Assembly: GCF_000559025.1 (NCBI RefSeq)
Contig: NZ_JAAN01000045.1
Location: forward strand, 45,933-109,932
Direction of reading: 5' to 3'
DNA length: 64,000 nucleotides
Source: Luteimonas huabeiensis HB2
GTDB taxonomy: Bacteria; Pseudomonadota; Gammaproteobacteria; Xanthomonadales; Xanthomonadaceae
In this document: positions 53,193-64,000 of the stretch, piece after piece
Numbering within the stretch: the first letter of the stretch is position 1
Layout: each line of letters opens with the position of its first letter
Made by a program: the position numbers and the translations under genes
The notes under the pieces: generated by a model
Seen by the model: only the letters and a program-made list of their open reading frames with translations
Database searches by the model: none
Told to the model about the DNA's origin: nothing

Positions 53193-54263
53193 ATGCCGCT
53201 CTCCCGTCTCCTCGCTCCCTGCCTGCTGATCGCGCTCGCCGGCTGCGCCGGCGGCCAGCAGGCCACGCGCGCGCCCGCGCCGACCGCCCCCCAGGAGACG
53301 GCCGCCACGGCGGCGACGTCCGCCGCACCGCCAGCGGATGCCGCGGTGCCGGACGCGGGCGCCCCCACGCGCGGCCGGCCCCCGGGCGAGATCGCGCAGG
53401 TCGCCCGCGAGGCCCGGGCCGCCGGCGCCTACAAGCACGCCGACGGCGGCCGGCCGGTGCTCGCCCCGACCCAGGCCGAGCTCGACTACGCCGCCATCTA
53501 CGGCGAGGTTCCCTACGATCCCGTCGCCGATCCGACGCTGCCGGAGGCGGCGCAGATGGCCACCGCCTACGACCCGTGGGAGCCGTTCAACCGGCGCATG
53601 CACCGGTTCAACAACGTGGTCGACCGGACCGTGGCGCGTCCGCTGGCCACCGCCTACATGAAGGTGGTGCCGCGGCCGATCCGGCTGGGCGTGTCCAATT
53701 TCTTCAGCAACCTGGGCCAGCCGGTCAGCGCGCTCAACGCGCTGCTGCAGGGCCGGCCGAAGCAGGCCGGCCAGGCGCTGGGCCGCTTCGTGGTCAACGC
53801 CACGCTGGGCATCGGCGGCATCTTCGACCCGGCCAGCGACGCCGACATCCCGTTCCGCAGCGAGGACTTCGGGCAGACCCTGGGCGTATGGGGCTGGCGC
53901 AATTCGCGCTACCTGGAGCTGCCGCTGTTCGGGCCGCGCACCCTGCGCGACACCTTCGGCCTGGCGGGAGACGCCCCGCTCTCGCCGACGCGGCAGATCG
54001 ACGACGACGGCGCCCGCTGGGCGGTGCAGGGCCTGCAACTGGTGGACGTGCGCACGCAGCTGTTCGCCGTGGATCGCATGCGCGAGGGCGCCGCCGACGA
54101 CTACGCCCTGGTGCGCGATGCCTGGATGCAGCGCCGGCAATACCAGATCTTCGGCGACCGCGAGGGCGACGAGACGCTGCCCGACTACCTGCTCGACGAC
54201 GACGCATTGCCGACGGTGCCCGCCGACGCGATCCCGGTGATCCCGGGCGTGCCGGTCAACTGA
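53193..54263 (+). CDS. mlaA: VacJ/MlaA outer-membrane lipoprotein
   Basis: 356 residues. Lipobox LIALAGC near residue 19, an Ala/Pro/Thr-rich linker, then the MlaA domain (about 130-310): AYDPWEPFNRRMHRFNNVVD and RLGVSNFFSNLGQPVSALNA. It removes phospholipids from the outer leaflet together with porins. It is longer than E. coli MlaA because of the linker and the C-terminal extension. It is 45 bp downstream of mlaB and completes the mla set in one cluster, unlike E. coli, where mlaA is separate. Confidence 0.93.
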   Translation: MPLSRLLAPCLLIALAGCAGGQQATRAPAPTAPQETAATAATSAAPPADAAVPDAGAPTRGRPPGEIAQVAREARAAGAYKHADGGRPVLAPTQAELDYAAIYGEVPYDPVADPTLPEAAQMATAYDPWEPFNRRMHRFNNVVDRTVARPLATAYMKVVPRPIRLGVSNFFSNLGQPVSALNALLQGRPKQAGQALGRFVVNATLGIGGIFDPASDADIPFRSEDFGQTLGVWGWRNSRYLELPLFGPRTLRDTFGLAGDAPLSPTRQIDDDGARWAVQGLQLVDVRTQLFAVDRMREGAADDYALVRDAWMQRRQYQIFGDREGDETLPDYLLDDDALPTVPADAIPVIPGVPVN

Positions 54264-54318
54264 TCCCGCGCGCCGCCGGCAGCGCGGGCGGGGCGCGGCC
54301 CCGCCCGCGTCGCCGCGC

Positions 54319-55833
54319 CTACGGCTCCGACCCCGCGTCGCCCAGCAGGCTCTGCGCCTGCTCGCCCGGCAACGCCTCGACGCCCTTGAGCTGGCGCTCG
54401 ATCGCGCGCGTGCGCACGCCGGCGGCCTTGATGCTGTTCTGCACCGTGTCGAGCTGGCTGTGCGCGCGCTCGAGCACGGTGGCGAACTTGCCGAATTCCG
54501 CCTTCACCGCACCCAGCAGCCGCCGTACCTCGCTGGAGCGCTTCTCGATCGCCAGGGTCCGGAAGCCCATCTGCAGGCTGTTGAGCACGGCCAGCAGCGT
54601 GGTCGGCCCGACCAGGACGACCCGGAAGTCGCGCTGCAGGGCCTCGAACAGCCCCGGGCGCCGCAGCACCTCGGCGTACAGGCCCTCGGTGGGCAGGAAC
54701 AGCATCGCGAAATCGGTGGTGTGCGGCGGCGCGATGTACTTCTCGTGGATGCGGCGCGCCTCCACCCGCACCTGCCGTTCGAGGGCGACGGCCGCGGCGG
54801 CGGCGGCATCGGCATCGGCGCGCTCCTGGGCGTCCAGCAGGCGCTCGTAGTCCTCGCGCGGGAACTTGGCGTCGATCGGCAGCCGCAGCGCCACGCCGTC
54901 CTCGCCGCCGGGCAGCAGCACGCAGAACTCCACGCGCTCGGCGCGGCCGGGCACCGGCGCGCTGTTGCGCTCGTACTGCTCCACGGTGAGCACCTGCTCC
55001 AGCAGCGCCGCCAGCTGCACCTCGCCGAAGATGCCGCGCGTCTTGACGTTGGTCAGCACGCGCTTGAGATCGCCCACGCCGGTGGCCAGCTGCTGCATCT
55101 CGCCCAGCCCGCGCTGCACCTGCTCGAGGCGCTCGGAGACGAGCTTGAACGACGCGCCCAGCCGCGCCTCCAGCGTGCTCTGCAGCTTCTCGTCGACGGT
55201 GGCGCGCATCTGCTCCAGCTTCTGCGCGTTGTCGGCCTGCAGGCGCTGCAGCTGCTGGTCGAGGGTGGCGCGCATCTCGCCCAGCCGCTGCTCGCTGCGC
55301 TGCGTAGATTCGGCCAGCCGCTGGCTCAGCGCCTCGGCCGCGCGCTGCTGGGCCTCGCCGCTCTCCTGCCGCGCCTTGCGGGCATCCTCGCCCAGCGCGG
55401 TGCGCAGCTCTTCCAGGCGCTGGCCGAAGCCCTCCAGCCGCTGATCGGTGCGCGCGGTCAGTTCCGCCATCCGCTCGCCGAGCTGGCCGCCGAAGCGCTG
55501 CTGCGCCTCCGCCGCCTCGGCACGGGCGCGGCGCGCGTCCTCGCCGATCGCCTCGCGCATCGCGGCCAGCCGCTGTTCGGTGCGGTCGGTGAGCGCATCC
55601 AGCCGCTGCGCGAACGCATCGATGCGCTGTTCCTGCGCCGCCGACAGGCCGTCGATCAGCATGCGCAGTTCCAGCCGCGCCTCGCGTTGCTCCTCGCGCA
55701 GCGCGTCTTCCAGCCGTTCGCGCAATGCCTCCATGCCCGCATCCGGGCGCCGCGCCAGCAATGCGAGCAGCAGCGCGACCGCCACCAGGACGGCCAGGAA
55801 CACACCCGCGAGCAGAAACAGTTCGATCTCCAT
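54319..55833 (-). CDS. rmuC: DNA recombination protein RmuC
   Basis: 504 residues. N-terminal membrane helix (LFLLAGVFLAVLVAVALLLA), then a long coiled coil (about 30-240, Gln/Glu/Arg-rich, many RLEELRTALGEDARKARQES-type heptads), then the RmuC nuclease-like domain (about 255-460: LTNVKTRGIFGEVQLAALLE, LLPTEGLYAEVLRRPGLFEA-type segment, and PTTLLAVLNSLQMGFRTLAI). It limits inversions and other rearrangements. It converges with mlaA. Confidence 0.93.
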   Translation of the reverse strand: MEIELFLLAGVFLAVLVAVALLLALLARRPDAGMEALRERLEDALREEQREARLELRMLIDGLSAAQEQRIDAFAQRLDALTDRTEQRLAAMREAIGEDARRARAEAAEAQQRFGGQLGERMAELTARTDQRLEGFGQRLEELRTALGEDARKARQESGEAQQRAAEALSQRLAESTQRSEQRLGEMRATLDQQLQRLQADNAQKLEQMRATVDEKLQSTLEARLGASFKLVSERLEQVQRGLGEMQQLATGVGDLKRVLTNVKTRGIFGEVQLAALLEQVLTVEQYERNSAPVPGRAERVEFCVLLPGGEDGVALRLPIDAKFPREDYERLLDAQERADADAAAAAAVALERQVRVEARRIHEKYIAPPHTTDFAMLFLPTEGLYAEVLRRPGLFEALQRDFRVVLVGPTTLLAVLNSLQMGFRTLAIEKRSSEVRRLLGAVKAEFGKFATVLERAHSQLDTVQNSIKAAGVRTRAIERQLKGVEALPGEQAQSLLGDAGSEP

Positions 55834-55914
55834 CCCGCCAGTGTAGCGGCGGGCGTCGCAACGCCTGCGATGGCCTCGACGGCGGACTCACGGCGCCCGC
55901 CGGAGGCTGCGCGC

Positions 55915-56160
55915 ATGGACCTGCCGACCCTGCATCGCTACGCCGACCGCTCCGGCCGTTCCGGGGTGAGCGCCTACGCCCTGCTGCCGGACGCGCTGCT
56001 GGTGCGATTCGCGGATGGCGGCCTCTATCTCTACGATGCCGAGCGCCCCGGCGCGCGCCACGTCGCACGGATGCGCCGGCTCGCCGCCGAGGGCGAAGGG
56101 CTGGCCACCTACATCAGCCGGCACGTGGGTACGAACTACCGCGCCCGGCTGATGGACTGA
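55915..56160 (+). CDS. KTSC-domain-like small protein
   Basis: 81 residues. The pattern GVSAYALLPDALLVRFADGG, YLYDAERP and GLATYISRHVG matches the KTSC domain layout (strand, strand, helix, ending in an Ile-Ser/Asn-Arg-His element). GGAGG lies 7-11 nt upstream of the ATG. Function unknown. It converges with the aldo/keto reductase gene and is divergent from rmuC. Confidence 0.7.
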   Translation: MDLPTLHRYADRSGRSGVSAYALLPDALLVRFADGGLYLYDAERPGARHVARMRRLAAEGEGLATYISRHVGTNYRARLMD

Positions 56161-56198
56161 GCCCGCGCGGAGCGGGCGGGCAGTGCGGCGGCCGCCGC

Positions 56199-57332
56199 TC
56201 AGGCGGGCACCGGCGCGTCCGGCTCGATCAGGCCCTCGCGCTTGAGTTCGGCCCAGAAGCCGGCGGGGATGGAGACCTGCATCGACCGGGCGTTCTCCCG
56301 CGCCTGCTCCGGCGTGCGCGCGCCCGGGATTACCGCCGAGACCACGTCCGGCGCGGCGGCGAATTGCAGCGCCGCGGTCCTGGGATCGATGCCGTGGCGC
56401 GCGGCGATCGCCGACAGCCGCTCGCGCTTGCGCGGCACCCACGCCGGGATCGTGCCGTCGTAGAGGTAGCGTTCGCGGCCGACCACGTAGCCCGCCGCCA
56501 GCGGCGAGCCCACCACCACCGAAACGCCGCGCGCGGCCAACCGAGGGAACGTCTCGCGCAGGGCCTGAGCGTGGTCGAGGATCGAATACTGGCAGGCCAG
56601 CAGCATGATGTCGGGATCGCCGACCTCCAGCGCCCGCAGCGCCGGCGCCGGATGGTTCACGCCCATGCCCCAGGCGCGGATCAATCCTTCCGCGCGCATC
56701 TTCTCCAGCTCCGGGATCGCGCCGCGCTCGGCCTCGGCGAAGTACTCGGTCCAGCGCTCGCCCATTTCGCGGTTGTTCGGCGCCAGGTCGTGGATGAAGA
56801 CGATATCGATCCGGGGAATGCCCATGCGTTGCAGGCTGTCCTCCACCGAGCGGCGGGTGCCGGCGGCGCTGTAGTCGTAGCGGTAGTCGAAGGACGGCGG
56901 ATCCTTCCAGCCGACCTGGGGCGGCGCCGGCGCCGCGGTCAGCAGCCGCCCGACCTTGGTGGAGATCACGTAGTCGTCCGGATCGAACGCGTGCAGCACG
57001 CTGCCGAAGCGGCGCTCCGACAGGCCCAACCCATACCAGGGCGAGTTGTCGAAGTAGCGCACGCCGCTGTCCCAGGCCGCCCGCACCATGTCGCGCGCCT
57101 GCTGGTCGGGGATCGCCTCCCAGTTGTTGCCGGCGGGGCCGCCGCCCAGCCCGAGCTTGGTCGGCGGCCGGAACCGGCCACCGGCGGGATTGCGCGGCGG
57201 CTCGCGGTCGCCGATGGTGCCCAGCGTGGGCATCAGATCGCCAGGGCGCAGTTGCGCACCGGCGATGCGCGCGGTGGCGAGCGCCGCCGCACCCAGGGCG
57301 GCAGCGGACAGGACGTGGCGACGGGTCGGCAT
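56199..57332 (-). CDS. Aldo/keto reductase with Tat-type signal
   Basis: 377 residues. The N-terminus MPTRRHVLSAAALGAAALAT carries a twin-arginine motif and a hydrophobic core ending ARIAGA, so Tat export is likely. The aldo/keto reductase barrel shows DSGVRYFDNSPWYGLGLSER (conserved Asp and Tyr), the YDYSAAGTRRSVEDSLQRM segment and the C-terminal NADPH-binding part (VVSAVIPGARTPEQARENAR). It may act in the periplasm with a bound cofactor; the substrate is unknown. It is the last gene before the IS element. Confidence 0.9.
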   Translation of the reverse strand: MPTRRHVLSAAALGAAALATARIAGAQLRPGDLMPTLGTIGDREPPRNPAGGRFRPPTKLGLGGGPAGNNWEAIPDQQARDMVRAAWDSGVRYFDNSPWYGLGLSERRFGSVLHAFDPDDYVISTKVGRLLTAAPAPPQVGWKDPPSFDYRYDYSAAGTRRSVEDSLQRMGIPRIDIVFIHDLAPNNREMGERWTEYFAEAERGAIPELEKMRAEGLIRAWGMGVNHPAPALRALEVGDPDIMLLACQYSILDHAQALRETFPRLAARGVSVVVGSPLAAGYVVGRERYLYDGTIPAWVPRKRERLSAIAARHGIDPRTAALQFAAAPDVVSAVIPGARTPEQARENARSMQVSIPAGFWAELKREGLIEPDAPVPA

Positions 57333-57545
57333 CCTCGGCTCCTTGCGGTGTGGGTGGAGCCGAATGTCGCACGTCAGGATCGCAACTTCCGTGACGAACG
57401 CGCCCATTGCGCGAAGATGACGCCTGTTGTCGGCCGATGGCGGCGGGCCGCGTGTGCCGCTCAAAAACGAGGGCGTCGCGTCGACGGCGGAATGCGCAAT
57501 CCGGCGGTGCCCGGCGGACGCGGGCCAGCGCGGTTTCGTCGGACA

Positions 57546-57553
57546 AAGAAAAA
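57546..57553. repeat. Left 8-bp target-site duplication of the IS
   Basis: AAGAAAAA directly precedes the left inverted repeat and is identical to the copy at 58643-58650. An 8-bp duplication is the family norm for IS1595. Upstream, 57333-57545, there is no gene. Confidence 0.9.
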
Positions 57554-58642
57554 GGCGCTGTTCGCGTTGAGTGTGGATGAAGTCATCCAGCGATCGCCAA
57601 GGCCAGCAATGCCGAGGCATTTGCGCCGGTCCTGCGGTTCCGGTCCAATGCCCGGAACCAGCCCAGGTAATTGGTCAGATACGAGGTGGCCACGCCGCGG
57701 AAGCGGTGCAGCCAGCCCTTCAGGCGGCTGTGATAGGCATTGACGTTCTGGATGTGCCAGGCGCCGCGACGGCGCTCGCCGCGCAGGGTGTTCAGGCCGT
57801 GGTGTTCCAGCCCCAGTTCGCGTGCGACGGCGGCCAGCATGGCGCTGCCATCCGTGCACAGCACGGCATCCCCCATCACCGCCTGTCGCAAGACCTGGAC
57901 CAACCCGGCCTTGTTGGCCGAAGCCAGACCGAAGTCGGCCGTGTGCCCGGAGCGGTTGCGCACGACCAGCACGGGGACTTGTTCGTCGGACAGCCCGCGC
58001 TTGGCCGCGCGGCCACCGCGGCGACGGGCCGGGCGTGAAGTCGCTTCCCGCAAACGCCGCGGCTGGCCCTTGTAGGACCGTAGGAAGTAGGTCTCATCGG
58101 CTTCCACCACGCCGCTCTGTTGCCGGTCCATGACTTGGTTGGGCACGCTCAGGAAGCGATGCCTCCAGCGAAACGCGGTGGTGCGGTGCACGCCCAGCCG
58201 GGCAGCGGCCTTGCGCACGCTCACCCTTTCCTCCAGCACCTCGGCCTGCTCCAGCCATTTGCCGCGATGACGCAGGCGCGCCAGCGGCGTGCCCGTCAGT
58301 GCGTTGAAGGTGATGCCGCAACCCCGGCACTTGAACCGTTGCAGGCCATGGGCCTGTCCGTTGCGGACCAAGTGGGAACTTGCACATCTCGGGCACTGCG
58401 TGGGTGCTGCGCGTTGGGCGATCAACTCGGTGACCGCGTCCTGCCCGGACAATGCCTGCAACTGGGCCTGGAGCTGGGTTCGCTGATGCGGGGTCAGGCT
58501 GGGCAGACGCGCCAGCCAGCGGGTCAGTTCACGAGTACGCATGGGGCGCCTCCCTCGCCCGAACCGTTCGGGCTTGTGGGCTCAACATGGACCCCATCCC
58601 CCTCACATCCTGCGACCGTCATTACTCAACGCGAACAGCGCC
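57554..58642 (-). mobile_element. Intact IS1595-family insertion sequence (1089 bp)
   Basis: Perfect 19-bp terminal inverted repeats, GGCGCTGTTCGCGTTGAGT at 57554-57572 and its complement at 58624-58642, are flanked by identical 8-bp AAGAAAAA duplications. It contains one intact transposase gene on the minus strand. The perfect ends, duplication and open frame point to a recent insertion. It sits in the T-tract of the rrn terminator. Confidence 0.95.
57583..58542 (-). CDS. IS1595-family transposase
   Basis: 319 residues. The N-terminal zinc ribbon is CPRCASSHLVRNG...FKCRGCG (two CxxC pairs), followed by an HTH (SVRKAAARLGVHRTTAFRWR). The DDE-type domain has the first Asp in GVVEADETYF and the second in AVLCTDGSAM; the third position appears as Asn/His (NVNAYHSRLKGWLHRFRG), consistent with the DDN variants of the ISPna2-type subgroup. 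The gene is intact. Confidence 0.93.
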   Translation of the reverse strand: MRTRELTRWLARLPSLTPHQRTQLQAQLQALSGQDAVTELIAQRAAPTQCPRCASSHLVRNGQAHGLQRFKCRGCGITFNALTGTPLARLRHRGKWLEQAEVLEERVSVRKAAARLGVHRTTAFRWRHRFLSVPNQVMDRQQSGVVEADETYFLRSYKGQPRRLREATSRPARRRGGRAAKRGLSDEQVPVLVVRNRSGHTADFGLASANKAGLVQVLRQAVMGDAVLCTDGSAMLAAVARELGLEHHGLNTLRGERRRGAWHIQNVNAYHSRLKGWLHRFRGVATSYLTNYLGWFRALDRNRRTGANASALLALAIAG

Positions 58643-58650
58643 AAGAAAAA
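58643..58650. repeat. Right 8-bp target-site duplication of the IS
   Basis: AAGAAAAA follows the right inverted repeat and forms the T-tract (TTTTTCTT on the minus strand) of the rrn terminator. Identical to 57546-57553. Confidence 0.9.
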
Positions 58651-58676
58651 CCCCCCGCCTATCGGCGGGGGGTTTC
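58643..58676 (-). terminator. Rho-independent terminator of the rRNA operon
   Basis: CCCCCCGCC (58651-58659) and GGCGGGGGG (58664-58672) form a 9-bp stem with a TATC loop; three flanking A/T pairs may extend it. On the minus strand the stem is followed by TTTTTCTT. The IS insertion point lies immediately after this T-tract, so the terminator stays functional. It is 11 bp from the 5S gene. Confidence 0.88.
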
Positions 58677-58686
58677 GGGGTAAAGC

Positions 58687-58801
58687 CCCTGGCGATGACC
58701 TACTCTCGCATGCTGAGTGCACACTACCATCGGCGCTTGCGCGTTTCACTTCCGAGTTCGGAATGGGATCGGGTGGTTCCACGCAGCTATGGTCACCAGG
58801 G
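58687..58801 (-). rRNA. rrf: 5S ribosomal RNA
   Basis: On the minus strand it runs from CCCTGGTGACCATAGC to GAGAGTAGGTCATCGCCAGG. The ends pair (CCTGG/CCAGG), and the internal CCCGATCCCATTCCGAACTC is a universal 5S segment. About 115 nt; the ends are accurate to a few bases. It is separated from 23S by a 124-bp spacer. Confidence 0.95.
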
Positions 58802-58925
58802 AGAGGGTGGAGGGTCGCGGTTCGGGGTATCCGATCGCGCACACGCTCTCATGGGGTGGGACGTAGCGAGGTTTTTGGCGGAGTCGTCGACGCGTCGTCG
58901 AGTCCAAGGCCACTTGAGGTTATAT

Positions 58926-61803
<2,878 letters not shown>

Positions 61804-62027
61804 ATATAACCCCAAGTCGCCTCGGAGTCTCATGTGTCCGGGGGTACAAAGCCCGGACGCGAATTCAACGACTCAAGTTTTCAGGGGATTCGCTCCCCCG
61901 CCTTAGCCTCTACGACACGTCTGGACATTCCGTCTCAAACGCTCGCTACATCCCAATTTTCAAAGATCAAGGCACCGCCTCAACGCGGATACCCATCTAA
62001 TCTCTTCGTGTACGCTTCATCCAGGAA

Positions 62028-62104
<77 letters not shown>

Positions 62105-62171
62105 GTCAAGCTCTGCTCTTCTTGAAAAGTCCGCACACGCACGTGCGGCCTCTTCCGGAGGGAACCGGGAA

Positions 62172-62244
62172 TGGAGCCAGTCGGGATCGAACCGACGACC
62201 CCCTGCTTGCAAAGCAGGTGCTCTCCCAGCTGAGCTATGGCCCC
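62172..62244 (-). tRNA. tRNA-Ala (anticodon TGC), CCA not encoded
   Basis: 73 nt. The acceptor GGGGCCA pairs with TGGCTCC, discriminator A; D loop AGCTCAGCTGGGAGAGC; anticodon loop TTTGCAA; T loop GGTTCGATCCC. The bases after the discriminator are TTC, so CCA must be added post-transcriptionally, unlike the adjacent tRNA-Ile gene. The spacer 62105-62171 holds a hairpin (CCGCAC...GTGCGG). Confidence 0.95.
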
Positions 62245-62339
62245 GCTAAGGGACTGGTGCCAGCGCAACCTCGTTGCGCGGCTTCCTGGATGCAGGTGAC
62301 TTGTGCGGACGCCTGGTCGGGCGCGAGCCTCCGGTCTCT

Positions 62340-63884
<1,545 letters not shown>

Positions 63885-64000
63885 AGTCTTGCTAGGGCCG
63901 AAACCCCATAACACTTGAGTGCAGTCGTCTCCAGAACCCGAATCACTCGCTTGCATTTGCATGCATTTGAATTGACTGTGTGCTCTTTCGAACGTCTGCT
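63885..64000 (-). other. Leader region upstream of 16S (window edge)
   Basis: About 116 bp of rrn leader, moderately AT-rich (GAATTGACTG, TGCATGCAAATGC on the respective strands). It would contain processing or antitermination signals, but I see no certain boxA; the promoters lie beyond the window. Confidence 0.5.

Noticed and set aside
57333..57545. A small gene between the aldo/keto reductase and the IS
   Set aside because: Open frames here have no ribosome-binding site or recognisable motif; the stretch more likely represents the region that was originally downstream of the rrn terminator.

Overview
The window is a very GC-rich chromosomal segment from a gammaproteobacterium of the Xanthomonadaceae/Lysobacteraceae type (Lysobacter- or Luteimonas-like). 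The evidence is the rrn operon order 16S - tRNA-Ile/tRNA-Ala - 23S - 5S, the compact mlaFEDCBA cluster, the recCBD order, intergenic CCCGCTTGCGGG hairpin repeats, and the general protein style. The genus is an inference; no species is claimed.

Layout. 1-2800: the 3' part of a small accessory locus on the minus strand. It holds a transglutaminase-like protein coupled by ATGA to a secreted orphan Rhs tip that runs off the window, a 150-bp MITE-like element, and a Gly/Ser/Ala-rich protein with a glycine-zipper hydrophobic stretch. 2.9-8.7 kb: a hairpin-repeat array, a lytic transglycosylase, egtB-egtD (ergothioneine), folE-ychJ, and two neighbouring proteins sharing one uncharacterised domain. 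8.8-17.7 kb: a tripartite RND efflux operon (atypical SDR - adaptor - RND pump - classical SDR - outer-membrane factor) with a divergent LysR regulator. The adaptor reading frame carries an in-frame amber codon. 17.8-33 kb: mostly housekeeping and stress genes. These are a DUF885 lipoprotein, a YcxB-like protein, a serine hydrolase, an Rrf2 regulator with a GliT-like flavoprotein, a ygiB-ygiC pair, a ClbS/DfsB-like protein, an FKBP isomerase, dbpA, a PTS-EIIC-like protein, an orphan barstar, an AraC regulator and a DMT transporter. 33-39.6 kb: a 590-residue protein of unknown function, DUF3597, a TonB-like proline-rich protein, the divergent yczR/yczE pair and DUF2058.

39.7-48.6 kb: recC-recB-recD in one operon with 4-bp overlaps. 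48.7-57.3 kb: an MFS transporter, the complete mlaFEDCBA phospholipid-trafficking set, rmuC, a KTSC-like small protein and a Tat-type aldo/keto reductase. 57.5-64 kb: an intact IS1595-family element with a perfect 8-bp target duplication, inserted exactly in the T-tract of the rrn terminator, followed by a complete rRNA operon on the minus strand whose leader is cut by the window end.

The most interesting signals are these: (i) a shared 16-bp operator-like motif, CTAGGG-N4-YCCNAG, upstream of three otherwise unrelated proteins of unknown function (start codons at 2792, 27659 and 33366), suggesting a small regulon; (ii) the IS1595 element sitting in the rrn terminator while regenerating its U-tract; (iii) a nonsense codon in an otherwise intact efflux adaptor gene; (iv) the secreted orphan Rhs tip translationally coupled to a transglutaminase-like protein.
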